Below the pieces are notes generated by a model. The model did no database searches, had not been told where the DNA came from, and was given only the letters and a program-made list of their open reading frames with translations. This document shows positions 1 through 10,598 of a stretch of DNA of 64,000 nt, piece after piece. The number at the start of each line of letters is the position of its first letter. Position 1 is the first letter of the stretch. Source of the stretch: Gordonia sp. OPL2 (GTDB lineage: Bacteria > Actinomycetota > Actinomycetes > Mycobacteriales > Mycobacteriaceae); NCBI RefSeq assembly GCF_003797825.1, contig NZ_RKME01000009.1:62001-126000 (forward strand), given 5' to 3'. The position numbers and the translations under genes were made by a program.

Positions 1-81
1 GATGATTCGCGAGACCGACTCCGGGCACGGGTCGGCCTGTCATTTCACCGATCGCATGCCCGTGTCGGGAGGGGACGACCG

Positions 82-1749
82 ATGAGACACCCGATCGTCC
101 GTCGACTGTTCGTGCTCGTCGCCGCCGTCGTGCTGGGCGTCGTCGGCACCGCCGGTTGCGGTGTGGCGCTGGACGACTCCGCGATCTCCACCACAGGAGC
201 AGACCTCAATCCGCAGCCGCGGGAGAACATCCGCGACGGTGGGAGTCTGACGACCGCCGTCCCCGAGGTGTCCCCGCAGTGGAACACCTTCCACGCCGAC
301 GGTTCGGCCTACACGCTGCTGATGTGGCGGTGGTACAACCCGACGCTGGCGTACTTCGCGCCGGACGGCACCTACTCGTTCAACCGCGACTACCTCACGG
401 ACGTGCGCAAGGAACTCGTCGACGGCAAGACCGTCGTCACGTACACGATCAACCCGAAGGCGTACTTCAACGACGGCACACCGATCGACTACCGATCGTT
501 CGTCACCACCTGGCGCACCAGCAGCGGTACGGATCCGGACTACATCGTCGGGGCCACCGACGGTTACGACCAGATCGAGTCGGTGACCCGGGGCGTCGAC
601 GACCGGCAGGCCGTGGTCCGGTTCCGAGGTGTCTGGGCGTGGCCCGACGGACTGTTCAACCTGCTTCTGCACCCGAAGGTCTCGACCGCGGATCTGTACA
701 ACCAGGGCTACCTGCAGAACCCGCACCCCGAGTGGGGAGCGGGGCCGTACACCGTGAACAGCTACGACCCGAACACCGGTGTCGTCGTGTTCACCCGCAA
801 CCCGAAGTGGTGGGGCAAGCCCGGAAAGCTCGATCGACGGGTGTTCCGACAGATGGAGGATCAGGCGGCGATCAACGCGTTCCGCAACGGCGAGCTCGAC
901 GCCATCGGCGTGGCGAGCAAGGACTCCCGCGCTCAGGTGATCACCATGGGAGGCGTCGACATCCGCACCGCCGCGTCGCCGCAGCAGTCGCTGCTCGTGG
1001 TCAATCTCGACACCCCGATCCTCGCCGATCGCCGCGTTCGCGAGGGACTGTTGTTCGGCGTCGACCGCAGCACCCTGGCGCGCATCCGGTTCACCGGCCT
1101 GAACTACTCCGAGCCACTGCCGGGATCGTTGCAGATGTACTCGTTCCAGCCCGGCTACGAAGACAACCTCGACGGCGTCATCGGCTACGACCCGGACCGG
1201 GCACGGGCCATCCTCGACGAGGCCGGCTGGGCGGTGGGGGACGACGGCATCCGCGTCAAGGACGGCCGACGCCTGTCCGTGACGCTCCCGATCCTCTCCG
1301 ACGCCGCCGCCAGCCAGAACCTGGCCCGTGCGTTCCAGGCGATCCTGAAGCAGATCGGTGTCGATGTCGTCATCGCCCTGCGCCCGGCGTCGGACTTCTC
1401 GAAGGTCGTGGTGAACAAGGAATTCGACCTGTTCCTGATCGGCTTCTCGTCCAGCGATCCGTTCGGCATGGCCTATCTCTGCCAGACATGGTGCGAGGGT
1501 TCGCAGCTGAACAAGGCGGGAGCAGGATCACCGGAACTCGACGCCGAGATCGCCCGGGTCGCCGCCATTCCCGAACCGGCCGCCCAGATCGCCGCCGGCA
1601 ACAAGGTGGAGCGACAGGCCTTCGCCCAGTACTCGGATCTCCCGCTGTTCAACGGGCCGTCGATGGTCGCGGTCAAGGAGAAGCTCGCCAACTACGGCGC
1701 GGGCCAGTTCTACATCGGACCCGTCGAGGACATCGGGTGGCAGAACTGA
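82..1749 (+). CDS. ABC transporter substrate-binding lipoprotein, peptide/OppA-DppA family
   Basis: This 555-residue protein should be an extracytoplasmic solute-binding lipoprotein of the SBP_bac_5 (oligopeptide/nickel) class. The N-terminus has basic residues, a hydrophobic stretch and a lipobox ending GTAGC near residue 26. The mature part has family features such as YNPTLAYFAPDG, YFNDGTPID and DPDRARAILDEAGW, and a C-terminal segment on taking up and releasing ligand (LFNGPSMVAVKEKL). The ATG at 82 is chosen because a GGAGGGG Shine-Dalgarno sequence lies just upstream. No permease or ATPase gene adjoins it, so it is either an orphan binding protein or the end of an operon that starts outside the window. 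Ligand is unknown; peptides are the usual guess for the family. Confidence 0.9.
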   Translation: MRHPIVRRLFVLVAAVVLGVVGTAGCGVALDDSAISTTGADLNPQPRENIRDGGSLTTAVPEVSPQWNTFHADGSAYTLLMWRWYNPTLAYFAPDGTYSFNRDYLTDVRKELVDGKTVVTYTINPKAYFNDGTPIDYRSFVTTWRTSSGTDPDYIVGATDGYDQIESVTRGVDDRQAVVRFRGVWAWPDGLFNLLLHPKVSTADLYNQGYLQNPHPEWGAGPYTVNSYDPNTGVVVFTRNPKWWGKPGKLDRRVFRQMEDQAAINAFRNGELDAIGVASKDSRAQVITMGGVDIRTAASPQQSLLVVNLDTPILADRRVREGLLFGVDRSTLARIRFTGLNYSEPLPGSLQMYSFQPGYEDNLDGVIGYDPDRARAILDEAGWAVGDDGIRVKDGRRLSVTLPILSDAAASQNLARAFQAILKQIGVDVVIALRPASDFSKVVVNKEFDLFLIGFSSSDPFGMAYLCQTWCEGSQLNKAGAGSPELDAEIARVAAIPEPAAQIAAGNKVERQAFAQYSDLPLFNGPSMVAVKEKLANYGAGQFYIGPVEDIGWQN

Positions 1750-1758
1750 TCACCGCCG

Positions 1759-1831
1759 GCATGAGCATCACCACTGAGTAGTGGACAACTGGATAGTCCA
1801 GACATCCCCACATCAGCGGTGACGCTCATGC
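1759..1831. terminator. Long inverted repeat between convergent genes
   Basis: Arms GCATGAGCATCACC (1759-1772) and GGTGACGCTCATGC (1818-1831) pair at 13 of 14 positions across a 45-base loop. The repeat sits between the 3' ends of the binding-protein gene and thiD, which converge. No clear U-tract follows on either strand, so a bidirectional terminator is plausible but not proven. Confidence 0.4.
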
Positions 1832-1867
1832 GGTCAGACTTTCCTACTCGCGGCTCCGGCCCGGGGA

Positions 1868-4506
<2,639 letters not shown>

Positions 4507-4731
4507 GCGTTGTGTATTTGTCGGGCCCGGAGGCTGTCGCCGGGCCACTGCACACCCTAACGTGTCCTGGCTGCCGAGGTGTTGTTCGCCGTGCGAAAAA
4601 TCTGCTCGGGTTTCGCGCGACCTACGGCATCGTAAGGTAGAGTGTGACCCGGATCACAAGGGTCCGCGTCGTCGTCGGGAAGGGGAGTCCGGGCTGCGGC
4701 GATCAGTGCAGTGTGTCCGCAGGAGGGGATC

Positions 4732-5079
4732 GTGCAGAGGAAGAATCGACAGCGGCCACCGCAGTCTGCGCAGGCGATCCTGCAGCAGATCGCCCAGGTG
4801 GTCCACAACACCGACCGGGATCGTTTCGAGCTGTGGGTCGCTGGCGACCTCGTCGGAGTGCTCGGCTACAGCAGGGAGATCGTCGACGGCCGCCCGACCG
4901 TCACGATCCTGCACACCGTGCTATACGACGAGTACACGGGCCACGGGCTCGGCACCCGATTGATGGTGGGTGCCATCGGCTACGTGCGGGAGCAGGGTGC
5001 CCGACTGCGTCCGGTGTGCTCGTTCACCAAGTCGTACCTCGACTCGCATCCCGGGATCGTGGCGCTCGCGCCCGCGTGA
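4732..5079 (+). CDS. Small GNAT-family N-acetyltransferase (YidJ-like)
   Basis: The 115-residue protein is a minimal GNAT fold. It has a central WVAGDLVGVLGY strand region, then LYDEYTGHGLGTRLM, which carries an acetyl-CoA-binding G-x-G-x-R/T loop, and finally the VCSFTKSYLDSHPG tail typical of the short YjdJ/Gtn-type GNATs. GTG 4732 is chosen because AGGAGGGG lies three bases upstream; a longer frame beginning at 4711 would place that ribosome-binding site inside the gene. Substrate is unknown. It stands alone, divergent from thiC and upstream of the iron-boxed SIP gene. Confidence 0.8.
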   Translation: MQRKNRQRPPQSAQAILQQIAQVVHNTDRDRFELWVAGDLVGVLGYSREIVDGRPTVTILHTVLYDEYTGHGLGTRLMVGAIGYVREQGARLRPVCSFTKSYLDSHPGIVALAPA

Positions 5080-5107
5080 TCGTCCGTCCGAGGGACGCAG
5101 CACCAAG

Positions 5108-5126
5108 TTAGCGTAGGCTAAGCTGG
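5108..5126 (+). promoter_or_regulatory. Candidate iron box (IdeR/DmdR) upstream of the SIP gene
   Basis: TTAGCGTAGGCTAAGCTGG matches 14 of 19 positions of the IdeR consensus TTAGGTTAGGCTAACCTAA and ends 38 bases before the SIP start codon. It predicts repression when iron is plentiful. Confidence 0.75.
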
Positions 5127-5164
5127 CGATCGTTGCTGCATTCGAGGGGAAGGCCCGTCCGGAC

Positions 5165-5923
5165 ATGGTCGAGACGAAATCCAAGTCGCGGGGATGGCAG
5201 GGCGCCGTCCTCAAACTGCTCGGCGCCGATGACTACGAGTTGACGGTCACCAGCAACGAGAAGGTCACCGACCAGTACATCCGGCTGGGCTTCACCGGCG
5301 GCGGACTGCTGGCCGATCGTCCGGTCCACCCCACGATGTGGGTTCGCATCTGGTTCGAGAACAAGCACGGCAAGATGCATCAGCGCGGCTACACGCTCGT
5401 CGACCCCGACCGCGCGACGGACTCGTTCTCGATCGAGTTCGCGATCCACGACGGCGCGGCCGCGCGATGGGCTCTCGCCGCAGAGCCCGGGGACACCATC
5501 GGTGCGACATTCATGGGTTCCAAGTTCGCCATCCCCGAACCGGCGCCCGCCGGGTGGCTGATCGCCGGCGATCCGGCCGCACTCCCGGCGATCAACTCGC
5601 TGCTCGACGCCATCTCGGCGTCGGCCAATCCGTCTGCACCGGCGACCGTGTGGTTCGAGTACACCCACGAGTCGGACAAGACACTCCCGCTACGCCTCCG
5701 GGATCACGACACCATCAACTGGATTCACCGGGGGAGCGACGGAGACGCGATCGCCGACGCCGTGAAGGACGCGGCGTTCGACGCCACGGGTCACTTCGGC
5801 TGGGTCGCACTCGACATGAAGGCCACCCGTGCGGTGTCGGCGTCGTTCAAGAACGACTACAAGCTTCCCAAGACGGCCGTGAAATCGCAGGCGTACTGGC
5901 GCGCGAACGGCCCCGAGTCCTGA
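5165..5923 (+). CDS. Siderophore-interacting protein (FAD/NAD(P)H ferric-siderophore reductase)
   Basis: The 252-residue protein belongs to the SIP/ViuB family, cytoplasmic flavoproteins that reduce ferric siderophores to release iron. It has an FAD-binding beta-barrel with a RGYTLVD motif (R-x-Y-T type, around residues 77-83), then EFAIHDGAAARWALAAEPGD and GSKF, and a C-terminal NAD(P)H-binding half containing LIAGDPAALPAI. Its own iron box and its position before the importer genes support a role in intracellular iron release. Confidence 0.92.
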   Translation: MVETKSKSRGWQGAVLKLLGADDYELTVTSNEKVTDQYIRLGFTGGGLLADRPVHPTMWVRIWFENKHGKMHQRGYTLVDPDRATDSFSIEFAIHDGAAARWALAAEPGDTIGATFMGSKFAIPEPAPAGWLIAGDPAALPAINSLLDAISASANPSAPATVWFEYTHESDKTLPLRLRDHDTINWIHRGSDGDAIADAVKDAAFDATGHFGWVALDMKATRAVSASFKNDYKLPKTAVKSQAYWRANGPES

Positions 5924-5980
5924 GTCGGTCCGGTCCGCCCCTACGGCTCAGCTCGCGCGCTGGTCGAACCCGCGTTCGCT

Positions 5981-6064
5981 GACCGTGCCCAGATTTTCGC
6001 CGATCGTGCCCAAGTTTTCGCCGATCGTGCCCGAAATCTCGTCGATCGTGCCCAGATTTTCGTC
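5981..6064. repeat. 21-bp tandem repeat array 1 (four units) plus an inverted single copy at 6131-6161
   Basis: Four consecutive 21-base units, each starting GAYCGTGCCC and followed by a degenerate fifth unit, fill part of the 340-base gap between SIP and the importer. An inverted unit at 6131-6161 reads GGGCACGATC followed by GGCGAGAATCTGG on the plus strand and can pair with units 2-3 (about 19 of 23 positions). The gap is otherwise non-coding apart from the iron box at 6216. Related arrays lie at 10362 and 12431. Confidence 0.9.
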
Positions 6065-6215
6065 CATCGTGTTCTGACGCGCCTTCACGCGCCGAGGTGC
6101 CCGCTCGGTCGGCGTGTCTGGTCCGGCGCTGGGCACGATCGGCGAGAATCTGGACCCGCTCGACGGAAATTCGGGTCGCTGTCGGCGAGTCCGACCGACC
6201 GCACCTCCGGCTGAA

Positions 6216-6234
6216 GTAGGTCTGCCTAACCTAT
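6216..6234 (+). promoter_or_regulatory. Candidate iron box upstream of the Fe-siderophore importer operon
   Basis: GTAGGTCTGCCTAACCTAT matches 14 of 19 positions of the IdeR consensus, with an intact right half CCTAACCTA. It lies 29 bases before the GTG start of the first permease gene and should control the four-gene importer operon. Confidence 0.75.
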
Positions 6235-6263
6235 AGTGGAACGGCACAGAACCTCGACGACTG

Positions 6264-7331
6264 GTGACGCCTGTGAGTGTGGATACCGCGGACCGACCCG
6301 CCTCCCCGGGTGCGCCCGGATCGGTGCGGCCCGGGGCAGGATCACTGTCGCGGGCCGCGATCCTGTTCCTGCTGATCGCCACCGTCGTCGTGCTGACATT
6401 CGTCGGTTTTTTCGTCGGCTCCGGCGATTACTCGGTCTCCGACGCGTGGCGCGCCCTGTTCGGTGAGGGAGATCCGACGACGCTGGAGGTGATCCGCAAC
6501 AACCGAGTGCCGCGTACCCTGTTGGCCGTCCTGGTCGGGATCGCCCTGGGGGCGTCTGGGGCGATCATGCAAGGCCTGACGCGAAACCCGTTGGCGGACC
6601 CCGGAATCCTGGGTGTGAACTCGGGTGCGTACTTCGCGATGGTCGTCGCCGCGGTGGCCTTCGGGATCAGCTCGATCAGCGGCTACATGGTCGCCGCGAT
6701 GGTGGGAGCGTTCGCCGCCGCGACACTGGTGTACGTCGTCGGCTCCCGCGGCATCAGTGGCGCCAGCCCGGAGAAGCTGGTGCTGACCGGTGTGGCCGCC
6801 GGGTCCATCTTCAGCGGAATCGGTTTCGGTCTGACGATGATCAACCCCAAGTCGTTCGACGCCATTCGTAGCTGGCAGGTGGGGACGCTCGACGGCCGCG
6901 ACTGGTCACAGGTGACGGTGGTGTGGATCCCGATCGTGGTCGGTGCCCTGGTCGCCATGGTCCTGATCCCGTACCTCAACGGACTCGCACTCGGCGACGA
7001 CCGGGCGCGTGCGTTGGGCATCCCCGTCGGTCGGGTGCGCCTGGCGGGCTTCGTGATCGTCACGGTGTTGTGCGGTTCGGCCACGGCGGCCCTCGGTCCG
7101 ATCACCTTCGTCGGGCTCATGGTGCCGCACGTGGTGCGCGTCCTCTTCGGCCCGGACAACAGATGGCTGCTGCCGACGTGCCTCGTGGTCGGTCCGATCG
7201 TCATGGTGGGCTCCGATCTGATCGCTCGTGTCGCGACCTCGAGCGAGTTGCCGGTCGGCATGGTGACGGCATTCCTCGGTGCACCGGTGCTCATCGCATT
7301 GGTCCGGCGAAAGGGAGGTGCCGACGAATGA
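6264..7331 (+). CDS. Iron-siderophore ABC transporter permease, FecCD family (first subunit)
   Basis: The 355-residue polytopic protein has the FecCD/BtuC pattern of about nine to ten membrane helices and the conserved NRVPRTLLAVLVGIALGASG and MQGLTRNPLADPGILGVNSG segments. It also has the C-terminal GPITFVGLMVPHVVR cytoplasmic coupling region. GTG 6264 is used; another GTG nine bases downstream is possible. The stop overlaps the start of the second permease (ATGA), so the two are probably co-translated and form a heterodimeric channel for a ferric siderophore. Confidence 0.93.
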   Translation: MTPVSVDTADRPASPGAPGSVRPGAGSLSRAAILFLLIATVVVLTFVGFFVGSGDYSVSDAWRALFGEGDPTTLEVIRNNRVPRTLLAVLVGIALGASGAIMQGLTRNPLADPGILGVNSGAYFAMVVAAVAFGISSISGYMVAAMVGAFAAATLVYVVGSRGISGASPEKLVLTGVAAGSIFSGIGFGLTMINPKSFDAIRSWQVGTLDGRDWSQVTVVWIPIVVGALVAMVLIPYLNGLALGDDRARALGIPVGRVRLAGFVIVTVLCGSATAALGPITFVGLMVPHVVRVLFGPDNRWLLPTCLVVGPIVMVGSDLIARVATSSELPVGMVTAFLGAPVLIALVRRKGGADE

Positions 7332-8416
7332 CCGTGCAGGACCGTGTCTGGCCACCGACACCGGCCCGGTGGCCGCGCCGGATCAAGTTCCTCCGGACCC
7401 CGATGCTGAGTCTGCGCATCGACATCGCCTCGCTGGCGATCTCGGTGCTGCTCGTGATCGTCGCCCTCGTCGTCGGTACGTGGTCGCTCGGAGTCAGCAC
7501 CACCGACAGCCCGGGACTCGGCCTCGGGCAGATCCTGTCCGTCCTGGCCGGGCAGACGTCGGGCGCACCCGCCGACCTGGTCGCCGCGGCGCTGCCCGCG
7601 GTACTCCTCGCGCTCGTGGGCGGGGCGGCGCTCGCGTTGTCGGGAGCCATCTTCCAGACGATCACGCGGAATCCGCTGGGTAGTCCGGACATCATCGGCT
7701 TCACCACCGGCGCCTACACCGGCGCTCTGATCGCGATGCTCGTCCTGCACCTCGATTCGGGCGGTGCCACGATCGGCGCCCTTCTCGGATCGCTGGCCAC
7801 CGCCGGCGCCGTCTACTACCTCGGCATGCGCGGAGGTACGAGCGGCTACCGATTCGTCGTCGTGGGGATCGGCATCAACGCGATGCTGGTCGCCTTCAAC
7901 GGCTATCTTATCGCCACCGCCAACGTGCAGAATGCCGCATCGGCCGCGTCGTGGGGCATGGGCGATCTGCACGACATACAGATGTCCGACACCGTGCCCG
8001 TCATCGTGGGGCTGGCGATCCTGGTGCCGTTCCTCACCGTCGTGGCGCCCCGGATGCGTATGTTCGAGCTCGGTGCCGACTCGGCCCAGAGCAAGGGTGT
8101 CGACGTGGCGCGGACCCAGTGGATGCTGCTGCTCATCGGCGTGGGATTCGCGGCGGTCATCACCGCGGTCGCTGGGCCCATCGCGTTCGTCGCACTGGTG
8201 GCTCCGCAACTGGCGGCGCGGATCTCGCCGACCCCCGGCATCCCGCTGGTCACGTCGGCGGCGGTGGGGGCGGTGCTGCTCGTCAGCTGTGACGCCATCG
8301 CCCGGACGATCCTCGCCCCGGACGTACAGCTGCCCGTCGGGGTCGTCACCACCTCGATCGGCGGCGTCTACCTCCTCGGACTCCTGATCGCCCAGTCACG
8401 AAAGGCGAGGCCATGA
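7328..8416 (+). CDS. Iron-siderophore ABC transporter permease, FecCD family (second subunit)
   Basis: This 362-residue FecCD permease contains ALSGAIFQTITRNPLGSPD and the coupling segment GPIAFVALVAPQLAAR, with about ten hydrophobic helices. ATG 7328 overlaps the preceding stop, and family similarity begins within about 20 residues of it. The frame stays open upstream inside the first permease gene, but that extension is rejected. The stop codon overlaps the ATPase start. It is inferred to pair with the first permease. Confidence 0.93.
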   Translation: MTVQDRVWPPTPARWPRRIKFLRTPMLSLRIDIASLAISVLLVIVALVVGTWSLGVSTTDSPGLGLGQILSVLAGQTSGAPADLVAAALPAVLLALVGGAALALSGAIFQTITRNPLGSPDIIGFTTGAYTGALIAMLVLHLDSGGATIGALLGSLATAGAVYYLGMRGGTSGYRFVVVGIGINAMLVAFNGYLIATANVQNAASAASWGMGDLHDIQMSDTVPVIVGLAILVPFLTVVAPRMRMFELGADSAQSKGVDVARTQWMLLLIGVGFAAVITAVAGPIAFVALVAPQLAARISPTPGIPLVTSAAVGAVLLVSCDAIARTILAPDVQLPVGVVTTSIGGVYLLGLLIAQSRKARP

Positions 8417-9267
8417 CCGCTGATCCAGTCGTACCCGGGCGTCTGTCCGGCGCGGGACTCGACGTCGGCTACGACGACCGCACGATCCTCGCGCAGCTCG
8501 ACGTGACCATCCCCGACGAGTCGTTCACCGTCATCGTCGGACCGAATGCCTGTGGCAAGTCGACCCTCCTGCGTTCCCTGTCCCGCCTGCTCGCCCCGCG
8601 TGGTGGCGCCGTGTTGCTCGATGGCAAGGACGTGAAGGGATACGGCGGAAAGGAATTCGCTCGTGAGGTTGGCCTGCTGCCCCAGCAGTCCATCGCGCCG
8701 GAGGGCATCACCATCATCGATCTCGTGTCGCGGGGACGCTTTCCGTACCAGACCATGTTCCGGCAGTGGACCGATGCCGACCAGGCCGCGGTCGACTTCG
8801 CGTTGCAGGTGACCCGACTGACCGATCTCGCGCAGCGGCGCGTGCAAGCGCTGTCGGGCGGTCAGCGACAACGGGTCTGGATCGCGATGGCGCTCGCCCA
8901 GCAGACGCCGATCCTGCTCCTCGACGAGCCGACCACCTATCTCGATCTCGCACACCAGATCGAGGTCCTCGAACTCTGCACCACCCTGAACAAGAGCGGC
9001 ACCACGCTCGTAGCGGTGCTCCACGACCTCAACCAGGCCGCGCGCTACGCGAGTCACATCATCGCCATGCGCGGCGGAGAGATCATCGCCGAGGGTGCCC
9101 CGGCCGACGTCATCACCGCCGACGTGGTCCATCGCACGTTCGGGGTCCGGGCCCGCATCATCGCCGACCCGGAGACCGACACCCCGCTGGTCATCCCACT
9201 CGGCGACGGCGCCGTCTCGTTCGACGAGGTACCCGGCGACACCGCCACACTCCGCTCACGACAGTGA
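8413..9267 (+). CDS. Iron-siderophore ABC transporter ATP-binding protein (FepC/FhuC-like)
   Basis: The 284-residue cytoplasmic ATPase energises the two FecCD permeases. Motifs in order are Walker A GPNACGKST (near residue 41), Q-loop LLPQQS, ABC signature LSGGQRQR, Walker B ILLLDEPTTYLD and the H-loop VLHDLNQA. This TTYLD form is typical of the iron-chelate subfamily. ATG 8413 overlaps the permease stop (ATGA). Confidence 0.96.
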   Translation: MTADPVVPGRLSGAGLDVGYDDRTILAQLDVTIPDESFTVIVGPNACGKSTLLRSLSRLLAPRGGAVLLDGKDVKGYGGKEFAREVGLLPQQSIAPEGITIIDLVSRGRFPYQTMFRQWTDADQAAVDFALQVTRLTDLAQRRVQALSGGQRQRVWIAMALAQQTPILLLDEPTTYLDLAHQIEVLELCTTLNKSGTTLVAVLHDLNQAARYASHIIAMRGGEIIAEGAPADVITADVVHRTFGVRARIIADPETDTPLVIPLGDGAVSFDEVPGDTATLRSRQ

Positions 9268-9299
9268 CCGGCGAGCCCGATGAGAGAAGAGGAGATCCG

Positions 9300-10292
9300 A
9301 TGGCCACCATCGTGCGCCGACTGACAGGTGTGATCGGGATCGTGATGGTCCTCGCGCTCGCGCTGAGCGGGTGCATCCAGTCCGACTCGACCGAGAACAC
9401 CGTGTACTCCGACCCATCGGCGACACCAGATCTCGGTCTGCCCGACAACCCGCGCGTCGTCGCCCTCGGCTGGTCCGACGGTGAGATCGCCCTCAGCCTG
9501 GGCGTGAAGCCGGTCGCGATCTACGACTGGATGTCCTTCGGCGCCCAGAGCAAAGGCGTCGGGCAGTGGGCGTCGGCCGAATTCGGCAGCGACACACCGC
9601 AGATCATCTCGGCCGCCAGTGCGGGCGACTTCAATTACCAGCAGATCAAGGAGCTGAACCCGGACCTGATCCTCAACGTCCGGTCGAAGTCGGACTCGAA
9701 GGTCACCGACAGTCTGAAGGCGATCGCGCCGGTGGTGACCGCGCCGGCCGGCACCCCCGACTACGCGATCAACTGGAAGATGCAGACCCAGCTGATCGCC
9801 AACGCACTCGGCAAGTCGGCCGAGGGCGACGAACAGATCAAGCAGACCACGGACCTGCAGACCTCGTTGAAACAGCAGAACCCCGGCTTCGCCGGCAAGA
9901 CGTTCGTGTGGGGCGCGAAGTTCGGCTCCGCCTACGGTGCCTACCTGCCGGGTGACGCCCGCTTCGACACCATCGCCGAACTCGGGTTCGTCCAGTATCC
10001 GCCGGTCGCGCAGTTGCAGGCGCAGGGCTTCTTCGCAGCGGTGCCGGTGGAGAAGGTCACGGCGCTCGACGGTCAGGTCGCGGTCTTCGCGCCGATCGGT
10101 ATGCCGTTGTCGCAGTTGCAGAATGACAACCTCATCAACTCCCTGCCGGTCACCCGCGACGGACGCGCGATCGAACTCGCCGAGACGGACCCGATCGTGC
10201 AGGCGATGTCGGCGGGTACTCCCGAGTCCCTGCGGTTCGCCCTCGAACGTCTCACGCCGATGCTCGCCACCGCGGCCGCGAAGGTGCAGTGA
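9300..10292 (+). CDS. Fe-siderophore-binding lipoprotein of the importer operon
   Basis: The 330-residue protein is a class III (FepB/FhuD-type) binding lipoprotein. A signal peptide of about 22 residues ends in the lipobox LALSGC, and the mature part has PRVVALGWSDGEIALSLGVKPVAIYD and LNPDLIL, characteristic of periplasmic_binding_2 proteins. ATG 9300 is preceded by AGGAG eight bases upstream. It is the fourth gene of the iron-boxed operon and would deliver ferric siderophore to the permeases. Its last codons (AAKVQ and stop) form the first unit of a 17-18-bp tandem repeat that runs on past the stop. Confidence 0.93.
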   Translation: MATIVRRLTGVIGIVMVLALALSGCIQSDSTENTVYSDPSATPDLGLPDNPRVVALGWSDGEIALSLGVKPVAIYDWMSFGAQSKGVGQWASAEFGSDTPQIISAASAGDFNYQQIKELNPDLILNVRSKSDSKVTDSLKAIAPVVTAPAGTPDYAINWKMQTQLIANALGKSAEGDEQIKQTTDLQTSLKQQNPGFAGKTFVWGAKFGSAYGAYLPGDARFDTIAELGFVQYPPVAQLQAQGFFAAVPVEKVTALDGQVAVFAPIGMPLSQLQNDNLINSLPVTRDGRAIELAETDPIVQAMSAGTPESLRFALERLTPMLATAAAKVQ

Positions 10293-10347
10293 ATCGCAAA
10301 GGTGCAGTAATCGCGAAGGTGCAGTAATCGCAAAGATGCGGTGACTC
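10278..10347. repeat. 17-18-bp tandem repeat spanning the 3' end of the binding-protein gene
   Basis: Four units starting at 10278, 10296, 10313 and 10330 share the core GCRAAGGTGCAGTAATC. The first unit contains the last codons and TGA stop of the lipoprotein gene, and the later units repeat the stop-containing sequence (TGA, TAA, TAA, TGA). The pattern suggests duplication of the gene tail by slippage. Confidence 0.85.
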
Positions 10348-10361
10348 CGAGGGACTTCGCC

Positions 10362-10445
10362 GATCGTGCCCAGAATCGTGCCGATCGTGCCCAGAATCTC
10401 GCCGATCGTGCCCAGAATCGTGCCGATCGTGCCCAGAATCGCGCC
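10362..10445. repeat. 21-bp tandem repeat array 2 (four units)
   Basis: Four near-identical 21-base units each begin GATCGTGCCCAGAATC and end in GCC. They are followed by a degenerate unit at 10446. On the minus strand the unit has the same layout as arrays 1 and 3 (GGCRMGATTCTGG then GCACGATC). The array occupies the gap between the importer operon and the MTB12-like gene, upstream of an iron box, and no gene is convincing in this gap. Confidence 0.9.
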
Positions 10446-10533
10446 CACTGTGCCCGGACGGCTCGCCGATCGGGCACGTGATGGCCAGATTCCGTGGAGA
10501 TCGTCCGATCGGAGGATTGGCCCGATGCCGCAG

Positions 10534-10552
10534 CCAGGTTAGCCTGGCCTTC
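10534..10552 (+). promoter_or_regulatory. Candidate iron box upstream of the first MTB12-like gene
   Basis: CCAGGTTAGCCTGGCCTTC retains AGGTTAG and the CCT right half of the IdeR consensus (12 of 19 positions), 46 bases before the GTG start. The downstream siderophore-binding pseudogene is coupled to the same unit. Confidence 0.6.
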
Positions 10553-10598
10553 ATCGTGGGGCTCGGGGGCTGTACTCCCGGAGAGGGGATACGGCACA

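Noticed and set aside
5948..6382. Minus-strand 144-codon frame across array 1
   Set aside because: Same artefact: a repeat-derived GENLGTI pattern. It runs through the importer iron box and the permease start.
9054..10448. Minus-strand frame starting with repeated LGTIGE-like heptads
   Set aside because: The heptads come only from reading the 21-bp DNA repeat (a multiple of three); the rest is antisense to the lipoprotein gene and has no ribosome-binding site.
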